A stretch of 64,000 nt of DNA, taken from assembly GCF_004015795.1 (NCBI RefSeq), contig NZ_ML137221.1, forward strand, positions 1-64,000, read 5' to 3'. Below, in pieces: positions 8,111-16,433 of this stretch. This DNA is from Falsirhodobacter deserti (GTDB lineage: Bacteria > Pseudomonadota > Alphaproteobacteria > Rhodobacterales > Rhodobacteraceae). Each line of letters starts with the position of its first letter. Within the stretch, counting starts at the first letter, position 1. Made by a program: the position numbers and the translations under genes. Below the pieces are notes generated by a model that did not search any database, was not told the origin of the DNA, and saw only the letters and a program-made list of their open reading frames with translations.

Positions 8111-8578
8111 ATGCGTATCAAGGATATCGTCATTGCGTTGGTCATGCTGGGCGCAGGTGCCGGATACCTGTCCATGGCGATGGGGCTTCCGGACCGGGAC
8201 GGCATCGATGCCGGCAGCGTGCCGGTCGCGCTGGCCTGGATGATGATCGCGCTTGGCGGGATCGAGTTCGTTCGTGCCGTTCGGCCTGCGGCTTCGGCCC
8301 AGGTTCAGGGAATATCGGGCAGCGGCATGGTAACTGTTGGCATAACGTTGGCGCTGATCGCCGGTTTCATCGTCGCGATGCGCCCGCTTGGATTTCCCAT
8401 CGCCTCGACCCTTTTTCTTTTCCTGCAGTTCATCGTTCTGACGCCCAGCGACCGACGCCCGTCGCTGGCGTTCTACGCCCCGCTTTCCGTGATCGCCTCG
8501 GCATTGATCTTCCTGATCTTCCGCTATGGCTTTGATCTTCTGCTGCCTGCCGGGCCGTTGAACGCCTGGCTGAACTGA
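8111..8578 (+). CDS. tctB: TTT transporter small membrane subunit
   Basis: A 155-residue protein with four predicted membrane helices (IVIALVMLGAGAGYLSMAMG near the N-terminus, ALAWMMIALGGIEFV, and others), the size and layout of TctB. It opens with ATG after GGGGGAGG. It lies between tctC and tctA, 10 bp before tctA, and is the small partner subunit of the permease. Confidence 0.85.
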   Translation: MRIKDIVIALVMLGAGAGYLSMAMGLPDRDGIDAGSVPVALAWMMIALGGIEFVRAVRPAASAQVQGISGSGMVTVGITLALIAGFIVAMRPLGFPIASTLFLFLQFIVLTPSDRRPSLAFYAPLSVIASALIFLIFRYGFDLLLPAGPLNAWLN

Positions 8579-8588
8579 GGGCTTCCAG

Positions 8589-10121
8589 ATGCTCGACCTT
8601 TTTCTTCAGGGCTTTCTGACTGTCATTTCGCCGCAAATACTGCTGCTGATTGCAGGGGGTGTGGCCGTCGGAATTGTTTTCGGGGCTGTGCCTGGCCTGA
8701 CCGCAGTCATGGCCATCGCGCTGTGCCTTCCCATGACCTATGGCCTTGGCCCTTCTGCCGGCCTGTCGCTTCTGATCGCGCTGTTCGTAGGGGCAACTTC
8801 GGGCGGCCTTATCTCTGCGATCCTGCTGAAAATCCCGGGTACGCCTTCTTCCATCGCGACGACCTTCGACGGCGCGCCCATGATGGAAAAGGGCGAAGGG
8901 GGCAAGGCGCTTGGGGCCGGCATCGTCTTTTCGTTCGTCGGGACCATCATCTCCATCGTGGCGCTGGTGTTCATCGCACCATCACTGGCACAGGTGGCAC
9001 TGGCATTCGGGCCACATGAATACTTCGCCATCGCCGTGTTCTCGCTGACGCTGATCGCGACGCTCTCCTCCGGCTCCATGGTGAAGGGCGTGTTTGCAGG
9101 CGTTCTGGGCTTTGCGGTTTCGACCGTGGGCATTGCGCCGGTGGATGCCATTCCGCGCTTCACTTTCGGCATGGTCGAGTTGAACGCAGGCTTCAACATC
9201 CTGACGGTCCTGGTCGGCATGTTCGCCATCGCCGAGGTCATAAAGGTCGCTGAAACCGCGCGCAGCAGTGCTGCCGCCAGTTCGACTGCGGCGCCCGATG
9301 TTCGCATCAAGGGCTTCGGCTTCTCGCGTGCCGAATTCGTGGAGCAGTTGCCGAACGCTTTCCGCTCCTCGGCCATTGGCGTGGCCGTCGGGATTCTGCC
9401 GGGCATCGGGGCAGGCACGTCCAACATCATCTCCTATATCGTTGCAAAGAAGCGCTCCAAGACGCCCGAACGCTTTGGCAAGGGAACGTTGGAAGGTGTC
9501 GTTGCCAGTGAATCCGCAAACAATGCCGGTATCGGCGGGGCGATGATCCCGCTGCTGACGCTGGGCATTCCGGGCGATGCGGTCACAGCCATCCTTCTGG
9601 GCGGGTTGATGATCCATGGCATCCAACCCGGGCCGATGCTGTTCCTGACCCAAGGCCCGCTGGTTTATACCATCTTCGCGGCGTTGATCGTTGCTGCGGT
9701 GATGATGCTGGTGCTGGAGTTCTGGGGCCTACGGATCTTCATCCGGCTCCTGGCGATCCCGAAGCACATCCTGTTGCCGATCATCTTCATTCTGTGCGCC
9801 ATCGGAGCCTTCGGCCTTGCCAGCCGCGTGTTCGATATCTGGACGATCCTCGCTTTTGGGGTTCTTGGCTACGGCTTTGTGAAAGCGGGCATGCCCACAG
9901 CCCCTTTCATCATCGGCTTCATCCTTGGCCCGATGGCTGAAACGAGCTTCCGCCGTGGCTTGCAACTGTCACGTGGAGATTTCATGGGCTTCCTGACGAA
10001 CCCCATCTCCGGCACCTTCCTCGGGCTTGCTGTTCTTTCCATCGGCTTCCAATTGTGGAGCGAATGGCACAGCAGCCGACGCCCCAGCGACAGCCTGCTT
10101 AGGGCTGGGAGCGAGGGATAG
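8589..10121 (+). CDS. tctA: TTT transporter large permease subunit
   Basis: A 510-residue, roughly twelve-helix permease. Both TctA repeat signatures are visible: VFGAVPGLTAVMAIALCLP near residue 30 and GILPGIGAGTSNIIS in the second half, with IPGTPSSIATTFDG and TLGIPGDAVTAILLGG between and after them. It carries the substrate across the inner membrane using an ion gradient. It is the last gene of tctCBA and is followed by a strong bidirectional terminator. Confidence 0.92.
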   Translation: MLDLFLQGFLTVISPQILLLIAGGVAVGIVFGAVPGLTAVMAIALCLPMTYGLGPSAGLSLLIALFVGATSGGLISAILLKIPGTPSSIATTFDGAPMMEKGEGGKALGAGIVFSFVGTIISIVALVFIAPSLAQVALAFGPHEYFAIAVFSLTLIATLSSGSMVKGVFAGVLGFAVSTVGIAPVDAIPRFTFGMVELNAGFNILTVLVGMFAIAEVIKVAETARSSAAASSTAAPDVRIKGFGFSRAEFVEQLPNAFRSSAIGVAVGILPGIGAGTSNIISYIVAKKRSKTPERFGKGTLEGVVASESANNAGIGGAMIPLLTLGIPGDAVTAILLGGLMIHGIQPGPMLFLTQGPLVYTIFAALIVAAVMMLVLEFWGLRIFIRLLAIPKHILLPIIFILCAIGAFGLASRVFDIWTILAFGVLGYGFVKAGMPTAPFIIGFILGPMAETSFRRGLQLSRGDFMGFLTNPISGTFLGLAVLSIGFQLWSEWHSSRRPSDSLLRAGSEG

Positions 10122-10144
10122 GGCATCCCAAGGTCTGCCAGATG

Positions 10145-10184
10145 AAAATAACCCGTCATGCCATGCGGCATGACGGGTTATTTT
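10145..10184 (+). terminator. bidirectional terminator between tctA and the TRAP operon
   Basis: A perfect 18-bp stem (AAAATAACCCGTCATGCC and its complement) around ATGC, followed by TT on the plus strand (six T in total at 10181-10186) and by an A/T run on the other strand. It lies between two convergent operons. Confidence 0.92.
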
Positions 10185-10228
10185 TTATGGTCTCTCTGCT
10201 GGCAGGCTTGGCCCGCCAGCAGGAGCTC

Positions 10229-12292
10229 TCAGACCTGAACCGCCCGTCGGCGGGCAATCACCTGCCGCAGGAACGGGATCACCAGAAGCACGCAACCGAT
10301 CAGCGTGGGGACCAGCGCGGGTGCGATCAGCAGCAGGGCTGCAACGACAAGCAGCGCACGTTCGATGCCATATAGCGGGGCCAGCATCCAGTTGGAGATG
10401 GCAGCCGACAGCGCGAAAATGCCCAGCATTGCCCCGCCTGCCGCAAGGACAAAGGCGGGGATCGTGAACTCGGGCGTTACAATCAGCAGCGCGGGCGAAA
10501 AGACGAAGACGAAAGGTACCAGCGCCTTGCCCATCGACAGCCGGAACGCGGTATTCCCTGCCTTGAACGCGTTGGCACCAGCGATGCCCGACGCGGCATA
10601 GGCCGCAAGCGCCACTGGTGGCGTCACGTCTGCCAGAACGCCATAGTAGAACACGAAGAAGTGCGCCACGAGTGGCTGTACCCCCAGCAGGCCAAGGATC
10701 GGCGCGGCAACAGCCACCATGATGATATAGTTGGCAGTGGTCGGAATGCCGCAGCCCATCAGAATGCAGACCAGGGCCGTCATCAGGAGGGTGAACAGCA
10801 GCGTCAGGCTTTGCACGCTCATGATCTCGAACGGCAGGAAGGACAGGAAGGCCGACACATCGGTGGCCCAACCGCTTGCCAGACCGGTCAGCATATAGGC
10901 GATCTTGAAGCCTACGCCGGTCAGCGTGACCACGCCGATGATGATGCCCACCAGTGCGGCAGCGGCGGTGACGGAAAGCGACTGGCGCGCGCCAAGGATG
11001 AACCCATGCCACACGCCAACCACGGCATCACGCAGGCCCGCAGCCACGCCGTGTTTCTGCACGGACTGAACCACCAGCACAGCGATACACGCAACGATGG
11101 CCCAGAAGGCCGAAAGGAAGGGGGTCCGGCCGCTCATCAGCATGAAGATCAGCAGCAGCAGGGGGATGATGGACAGCCACCCCTCGCGGATGACCTTCCA
11201 GGCGTTCGGCAGTTCTTCCTTGGTCAAGCCGCGCAGGCCAAGGCGGCGGGCTTCAAGGTGGACCTGAAGCAGCACGCCGAAGAAGTGCATGAAAGCCGGA
11301 ACAATGGCCGCCAGAAGGATCGTCGTCAGGGGAACGCCAAGATATTCGATCATCAGGAATGCGACGGCGCCCATCACCGGCGGCGTGATCTGTCCGCCGG
11401 TCGACGAAGCCGCCTCAACCGCGGCGGCGAAGTGGCGCTGATATCCGACACGGATCATGGCCGGAATGGTCAGTGCGCCCGTTGTCACCGTGTTGGCGAT
11501 GGAAGAGCCGGAGATGGAGCCGAGCATCGCCGAGGAGATAACCGAAACCTTGGCAGGGCCGCCCGCAAACCGTCCTGTCAACGCCGAAGCCACGTCGATG
11601 AACAACTGTCCCAGCCCGATGCGCGTGGCCATCACGCCGAACAGCACGAAGTGGAACACGTAGGTGGCGATCACGCCAAGCGCGGTGCCATAGATTCCCT
11701 GCGAGGTGAGGTACAGGTGGTTGACGATATCGGCCCAGCTTGCGCCGGGATGTACGAACACGCCCGGTACCGACTGGCCGAAATAGGCATAGGCCATGAA
11801 CAGGCAGGCAATGATCGGCAGCGGCCATCCCATGGATCGGCGCACACCTTCCAGCAGTGTGACGATCAGGATGGTGCCCATCGCCACGTCCATCGTTGTC
11901 GGGTTTCCGACGCGGAAGGCCAGTTGTTCATAGATCCACGGGACGTACAGCGAAGATACAGCCGCGCCGATCGCCAGCACCCAATCCAGAAGCGGCAGCC
12001 CCAGCGGGGCCATCAGGCCCGGCCGGGCATCACGCCGCCCGAAGGCGGAAAAGCTGACGAACAGCAGGAACAGCGTGACCGCCATGTGTAACCCGCGATG
12101 CGTCGTGGCTCGCGGAATGCCGAAACCGGCGGTATAAAAGTGATAGCATGACAGCAGGAACAGCAGGACGCCGGACAAGATGGCCAGCGCCTGCCCCAGC
12201 TTGCGGAAGCGCAGTTCGGGATCGAACTTCTCCTCCAGCGCCTTCAGTTCATCTGCGGTCAGCGCCGGGGAAGCGCTGTCATCTTTTGTCAT
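10229..12292 (-). CDS. TRAP transporter fused permease (DctQM type, TAXI system)
   Basis: A 687-residue protein with a long hydrophilic N-terminus (LTADELKALEEKFDPELRF), then about 16 membrane helices. The small DctQ-like part is fused to the large DctM-like part, as in 4TM/12TM TRAP proteins that work with TAXI binding proteins. Family marks include ISGSSIANTVTTGALTIP, EAASSTGGQITPPVMGAVAF and GCGIPTTANYIIM. It imports a carboxylate or amino-acid-like solute with an ion gradient. The TAXI binding-protein gene lies directly upstream and is separated by a stem-loop. The start ATG at 12292 has GAGA about 7 nt upstream. Confidence 0.92.
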   Translation of the reverse strand: MTKDDSASPALTADELKALEEKFDPELRFRKLGQALAILSGVLLFLLSCYHFYTAGFGIPRATTHRGLHMAVTLFLLFVSFSAFGRRDARPGLMAPLGLPLLDWVLAIGAAVSSLYVPWIYEQLAFRVGNPTTMDVAMGTILIVTLLEGVRRSMGWPLPIIACLFMAYAYFGQSVPGVFVHPGASWADIVNHLYLTSQGIYGTALGVIATYVFHFVLFGVMATRIGLGQLFIDVASALTGRFAGGPAKVSVISSAMLGSISGSSIANTVTTGALTIPAMIRVGYQRHFAAAVEAASSTGGQITPPVMGAVAFLMIEYLGVPLTTILLAAIVPAFMHFFGVLLQVHLEARRLGLRGLTKEELPNAWKVIREGWLSIIPLLLLIFMLMSGRTPFLSAFWAIVACIAVLVVQSVQKHGVAAGLRDAVVGVWHGFILGARQSLSVTAAAALVGIIIGVVTLTGVGFKIAYMLTGLASGWATDVSAFLSFLPFEIMSVQSLTLLFTLLMTALVCILMGCGIPTTANYIIMVAVAAPILGLLGVQPLVAHFFVFYYGVLADVTPPVALAAYAASGIAGANAFKAGNTAFRLSMGKALVPFVFVFSPALLIVTPEFTIPAFVLAAGGAMLGIFALSAAISNWMLAPLYGIERALLVVAALLLIAPALVPTLIGCVLLVIPFLRQVIARRRAVQV

Positions 12293-12318
12293 TCTTCATC
12301 TCTTTTCCAAATGCCAAA

Positions 12319-12339
12319 GGGGCGGCTGCCAGCCGCCCC
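12319..12339 (-). promoter_or_regulatory. intercistronic stem-loop between TAXI binding protein and permease
   Basis: GGGGCGGCT-GCC-AGCCGCCCC, a 9-bp stem 21 nt past the binding-protein stop on the minus strand, with no strong T run. Probably it stabilises mRNA or attenuates transcription. Confidence 0.6.
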
Positions 12340-12360
12340 GTCATCCCGATTTTCGTCTTC

Positions 12361-13368
12361 TTACTGCAGAACGCCAGCTTCGCGGTAGAAGCGTTCGGCA
12401 CCCGGATGGAAGGGAATGCCAACGCCGTTGGTCGCATTGTCCAGAACGATCAGCTTGCCCTTGGCATGGCCTGCGTCAAACATCTTGCGCGTGTTGTCAT
12501 TCCACAGCGCCTTGGTGATGTTATAGATCAGCTCTTCAGGTTGGTTCGCGTTGGTCACCCATTGCGCGCCCACGGAAAGCGTCGTCACATCGGCATCCTG
12601 CCCTTCATAGGTTCCGGCAGGGAAGGTGTCGGCGGCGAAGAAGCTGTATTGCTCGCGGATGGCATCGGCTTCCTCGCCCGAAATGGCGATCAGCTCCACG
12701 TCATGCTGGCTGGCCAGTTCGGCAATGGCACCAGCCGGATAGCCGCCGACGAAGAAGAAGGCATCCATCGCCCCGTCGCGCATGCGGTCCGCAGCCTGGT
12801 CGGGCTTCAGGAACTCGGCCTGCACATCGTCTTCCGACAGGCCATAGGCTTCAAGAATGATGCGCGCATCTACCAGCGTGCCCGAGCCCGGCTCGTCCAG
12901 CGAAACACGCTTGCCCGCAAGATCGGCCACGCTGTCGATGCCTGCATCGGCGCGGGCAACGAGGTGGATGCTTTCGGGGTAAAGGTTGGCGATCATGCGC
13001 AGGTTCTCAACCGCGGGCTGATCTTCCCAAAGACCGGTGCCGGTTTGCGCCCAGGTGGCGACGTCGGACTGGGTGAAGCCGCTTTCCAGAGAGCCGGAGT
13101 TGATGGCGTTGATGTTGCCGACGGAACCGTTGGAGGCGACAGCCGTCGCGATCAGGCCGGGCACCCCGCAGGAGCCGCCATCTTCGCAGGCGCGCGATCC
13201 GGGCGGGCTGGAGATGGCGTTGGCTATCAGGCCGCCGACGGGATAATAGGTTCCCGCCGTGCCGCCGGTGCCGATGCGGAAGAAGGACATGTCCTGTGCG
13301 GACGCGACCGAGGTCAGAAGGCCTGCACCAAGTGCAAGACCGAGAAAGATACGGGACTGAATGGACAT
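12361..13368 (-). CDS. TAXI-family TRAP solute-binding protein
   Basis: A 335-residue periplasmic protein with a signal peptide ending ASAQ, then FFRIGTGGTAGTYYPVGG, the TAXI-family ligand-binding opening, and GSVGNINAINSG and RVSLDEPGSGTL further on. It binds the substrate of the TRAP permease encoded downstream. TAXI ligands are usually glutamate-like or other carboxylates; none is shown here. The gene may belong to the same transcript as the MFS gene upstream, but a stem-loop lies between them. Confidence 0.9.
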   Translation of the reverse strand: MSIQSRIFLGLALGAGLLTSVASAQDMSFFRIGTGGTAGTYYPVGGLIANAISSPPGSRACEDGGSCGVPGLIATAVASNGSVGNINAINSGSLESGFTQSDVATWAQTGTGLWEDQPAVENLRMIANLYPESIHLVARADAGIDSVADLAGKRVSLDEPGSGTLVDARIILEAYGLSEDDVQAEFLKPDQAADRMRDGAMDAFFFVGGYPAGAIAELASQHDVELIAISGEEADAIREQYSFFAADTFPAGTYEGQDADVTTLSVGAQWVTNANQPEELIYNITKALWNDNTRKMFDAGHAKGKLIVLDNATNGVGIPFHPGAERFYREAGVLQ

Positions 13369-13459
13369 GGCTCTCCCCTGTTTTTGAACTTGGAAAGAAT
13401 GTAGGCCGGATATCCGATCTCACACAACCGTGTTTCTGCGGGTGGGGAAAGGATGGGAA

Positions 13460-13484
13460 CCCGGCGGCGCCACCAGCCGCCGGG
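13460..13484 (-). terminator. probable terminator after the MFS gene
   Basis: CCCGGCGGC-GCCACCA-GCCGCCGGG, a 9-bp stem 12 nt past the MFS stop on the minus strand. The T content after it is low, so it may be partial. Confidence 0.5.
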
Positions 13485-13496
13485 CGCATCGCTTTT

Positions 13497-14684
13497 TCAG
13501 GCGGTTTGTGCCGTGCGGCGGCGGCGCGCAAGAAGCCAGGTGGCAGCACCGCCAAGGATTGCGACGGGCAGGATGTTGACCAGCACCCCCGTTGCATCCT
13601 GCCCCGAAGCAACCAGCACCCCCGCAAGCAACGGCCCTGCGACCGATCCAAACCGACCCACGGCCACGGCCAGCCCGACGCCCTTGCCACGCGCCTCGGC
13701 AGGATAGCATTGCGGCGCGATGCCATAAAGGATGGCTTGCACCGCAATCACGGCAACGCCCAGAACCGTTCCCACGACAAGCGTGACCAAGATATTAGCA
13801 GGCGCGGCAGCCAGAAGGGCCAGTGCCGCCACCAGCCCGCCGAATGAGGCTGCGATCCAGAGTGGCCGGTTCCGGGCATCCAGTGCCACGCCGCCGACCA
13901 GGCTGCCGGCAGCGCCGCCGAGGTTGAAGACCAACTGCACGAAGCCTGCCTCGGACCGATCAAAGCCGCGCGACACCATCAGCGCCGGAAGCCAGTTCAG
14001 CAGAAGATACAGCACCAGAAGCGAGAAGAAGAACCCCGCCCAAAGCAGCACGGTCGGCACCGCGCGCCCGTGCCCCAGAACCGCGGCGATCCCGCCGCTT
14101 CCATGGGCGGCCGTTACGCGCAGCGGCGGAAGTTGCAGAACCAGCGGAATAATAAGCAGCGGCAGCACGCCCCCGATAACGAACAACATCCGCCATCCGT
14201 CGCCAAGGCCGGCGATGGAGATGAGGCTGACAATGGCGCCGCCCAGTGGAATGCCAGCATACATCAGCGCCACGGCGCGCCCACGTTTCTCCGGCTCGGC
14301 CGACTCGGCGGCAATGGCCACGAGGTTGGGCAATGCCCCACCCAGACCAACGCCGGTCAGGAAACGCAGTGCGATCAGCATCTCGTAACTGCTGGCAAGG
14401 GCCGTCGCGATCGAAAAGACCCCGAAGACTGCCAGCGACAGGGCCAGCGCCATGCGGCGACCGTGCCGGTCAGACAGCCACCCGCCTGCAAGGGCGCCGA
14501 ACATCAGCCCGAATGTGGCAGCGGAAAAGAACATGCCCATCTGCGAAGGTGACAGCCCCAGATCCGGCCCCAGCCGCGGCGCGGCAATGCCAGCGACCTG
14601 GATGTCAAAGCCTTCGATCAGCGCGGCAACAAAACAGATGGCGATAGCCCGGCTTCCGCCGGAAGCGGTTGAGACACGGCCCAT
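13497..14684 (-). CDS. MFS transporter, aromatic acid:H+ symporter (AAHS) type
   Basis: A 395-residue, twelve-helix major facilitator. The opening CFVALIEGFDIQVAGIAAP-like pattern (here FVAALIEGFDIQVAGIAAP), SDRHGRRMAL between helices 2 and 3, and GVGLGGALPNLVAIAAESA match the aromatic-acid symporters such as MhpT and HcaT more than sugar or drug carriers. The start is the ATG at 14684 with GGGAGGA ahead; a longer frame would need TTG. About 100 bp upstream lies a 15-bp palindrome that is nearly identical to one in the control region of the ferulate-type locus (44678-44692). That suggests the protein imports hydroxycinnamates. This ligand is inferred from the site and the family, not seen directly. 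Confidence 0.85.
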   Translation of the reverse strand: MGRVSTASGGSRAIAICFVAALIEGFDIQVAGIAAPRLGPDLGLSPSQMGMFFSAATFGLMFGALAGGWLSDRHGRRMALALSLAVFGVFSIATALASSYEMLIALRFLTGVGLGGALPNLVAIAAESAEPEKRGRAVALMYAGIPLGGAIVSLISIAGLGDGWRMLFVIGGVLPLLIIPLVLQLPPLRVTAAHGSGGIAAVLGHGRAVPTVLLWAGFFFSLLVLYLLLNWLPALMVSRGFDRSEAGFVQLVFNLGGAAGSLVGGVALDARNRPLWIAASFGGLVAALALLAAAPANILVTLVVGTVLGVAVIAVQAILYGIAPQCYPAEARGKGVGLAVAVGRFGSVAGPLLAGVLVASGQDATGVLVNILPVAILGGAATWLLARRRRTAQTA

Positions 14685-14786
14685 TGATCCTCCCAAATCA
14701 ACTTGTGTGCGGGAAACCGGATGCTCCTCCTCAGGATCCGGTCTTGGCCACTGTTGGTGTTGGCGGCAGGGCTGTCAAGAAAAATA

Positions 14787-14801
14787 GCTATGATGGATAG
14801 C
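14787..14801. promoter_or_regulatory. MarR-type operator candidate upstream of MFS gene
   Basis: GCTATGATGGATAGC: inverted GCTAT/ATAGC arms around five bases. It matches the site at 44678-44692 (GCTATGATGTATAGC on the minus strand) in 14 of 15 positions. A TTGACA on the minus strand (14773-14778) lies next to it and could be the -35 box of the MFS promoter. Confidence 0.7.
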
Positions 14802-14825
14802 GAATGGTCGGCAGGCATGAAAAAA

Positions 14826-14850
14826 CCGGAAGCAGCGATACTGCTTCCGG
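14826..14850 (-). terminator. Rho-independent terminator of the PRC-barrel gene
   Basis: CCGGAAGCAG-CGATA-CTGCTTCCGG as seen on the plus strand: a perfect 10-bp stem. On the minus strand it is followed directly by a T run, 27 nt past the stop of the PRC-barrel gene. Confidence 0.9.
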
Positions 14851-14876
14851 CATGGTCGCAATCAATAGGGGGCAGA

Positions 14877-16241
14877 TCAGTTCATCATGACGGGAACCTG
14901 CTGGTCGTCCGACAGGCGGTTATTTTCGTCATACTCGAACTCGTTCGCGTTATCGAGTTCATCCGCCGTCATGTTGTTGACGCGCAGTTCGTTATCGGTG
15001 GCGATAACCCGCGTCATCGGTACGGCGACCTCTTTCTGGCCAAGGCCCAGAAAACCGCCATCGCGCAGCACCATCAGGATCTCGCCGTTCACTTCGACGA
15101 AGGCATGGGGCGTGCCCACGTCCTCACCGTCTGCACCGACGATCCGCATTTCCATCAGCTGTTGAACAGTGGCGGTCTGCGGGGCATTGGCCGCAGCCTG
15201 ACCTTCAGGCTGTTCTGCGGGCTGTTCGCCTTGCTGGGCCTGCTGGGCTTGGGCCTGGGCCTGCTGGTGGCGCGCTTCGCGTTCGGCCTGCGTTTCGAAC
15301 ACGACGTTCGGTTCTCCGACGTTCATGAACTCGACGTTCGGCTGGTCAGGCATGTTGAAGATCACCTCGGGCTCTGCCTGCTCGTAAGTGATCTGCGGTG
15401 CAGCTTCCTGATAGGTGAACTGCTGTTCGGTGGCTTCGGGCTGGATGATCTCAACCTGAGGTTCCGCCTGCGTCAGGCGCACATTGCCTTCGGTCGTTGT
15501 CGCGGCGTCCCCGCCTGTGCCTTGGGCGATGTTCGTCGCAGTGTCGTTTCCGGTGTTCGCGGCATCATCTGTTTCCGCGCCCTGATCGACATCAAGGTCG
15601 ACCGCCAGCTGCGGTTCGCCCTGACGCACAGTAACCTGCGGCGGTTCCTGCATCACCTCGACCTGCGGATCAGCGGTCGAGATCTGCACGTCAGGCTCGG
15701 CACGTTGCACATAGATCGACGGGGCGGGAATCTCTATGCGGACAGAGATTTCCGGCACGTCGATCGACACGCGCGGCTGTTCCTGACGAACCTGAATGTT
15801 CGAGGGCTGCTCGGTCACCTGTACTTGCGGCTGAGATGTTTGCACGCGCACCTGGGCGGGCTGCTCCTGCACGTCCACCTGCGGCTCGGGCACGCGAACC
15901 TGCGCCTGGCCTTCGATCACCGCCTGCTCTTCCAGCTGCACCTCTTCCGTGGCAACGCCGCTGGTTTCAGTCTGGGCTTCGGTGCTGGTGAACTGCTGGC
16001 GCACCTCGGTGCAGCGCGCGGCATCGTTTTCAGTCAGGATGCGCTGCATCTCGGCGCGTTCTACAATCCGGTCGTTGCCGGGCTGTTCGTAATCGCGGGC
16101 GACGACGCGGCATTCCTCGTTCAGGTCGGTAAGCTGCTGTTCGGTCAGCAGGGCCTGCGCCTGTGCGACGCCGGGCACGGCGATGACGCAGGTGAGGGCC
16201 GTCGTGAGCAGGCCGGCACGATAGTGCTTTGCATGTGTCAA
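14877..16241 (-). CDS. secreted PRC-barrel protein with PQVxV-type repeats
   Basis: A 454-residue exported protein. Residues 1-29 are a signal peptide ending GVAQAQA. The segment to about residue 110 is helical and has two Cys (NEECRVVARDYE and ARCTEV). Residues about 110-215 are a run of short repeats built on P-Q-V-x-V (VPEPQVDVQ, TSQPQVQV, EQPRVSIDV, ADPQVEV, PPQVTV). A Thr/Asn/Gly-rich stretch follows, then a second run of related units (AEPQVEIIQPE, AAPQITY, AEPEVIF, QPNVEF, EPNVVF). A Gln/Ala-rich coil leads to a C-terminal PRC-barrel domain (MRIVGADGEDVGTP to NRLSDDQ). It starts with TTG at 16241, with AGGAGG 8 nt upstream. The role is unknown; the periplasm or envelope is the likely location. 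Confidence 0.75.
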   Translation of the reverse strand: MTHAKHYRAGLLTTALTCVIAVPGVAQAQALLTEQQLTDLNEECRVVARDYEQPGNDRIVERAEMQRILTENDAARCTEVRQQFTSTEAQTETSGVATEEVQLEEQAVIEGQAQVRVPEPQVDVQEQPAQVRVQTSQPQVQVTEQPSNIQVRQEQPRVSIDVPEISVRIEIPAPSIYVQRAEPDVQISTADPQVEVMQEPPQVTVRQGEPQLAVDLDVDQGAETDDAANTGNDTATNIAQGTGGDAATTTEGNVRLTQAEPQVEIIQPEATEQQFTYQEAAPQITYEQAEPEVIFNMPDQPNVEFMNVGEPNVVFETQAEREARHQQAQAQAQQAQQGEQPAEQPEGQAAANAPQTATVQQLMEMRIVGADGEDVGTPHAFVEVNGEILMVLRDGGFLGLGQKEVAVPMTRVIATDNELRVNNMTADELDNANEFEYDENNRLSDDQQVPVMMN

Positions 16242-16433
16242 CGTATAGTCCTCCTGGTTGGTGCGTGGCGCCTTGGCAACGGGTGCAGGCCATGATTGTT
16301 CCTGACCTGAACTTTTTCCTCTTCGGCGGCTTCATCTTCTTGCGGGGAACAAGCTGCAGGTTGGCAAACTCCGCTGGTTGCCTTGCATTCCTGTCCACGT
16401 CATCCTTAAGAGAGCCTTTTAAAGGGGACATGC

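Noticed and set aside
16242-16433. Small ORFs between the PRC-barrel and AGCS genes
   Set aside because: They lack ribosome sites and overlap the promoters of both divergent genes.
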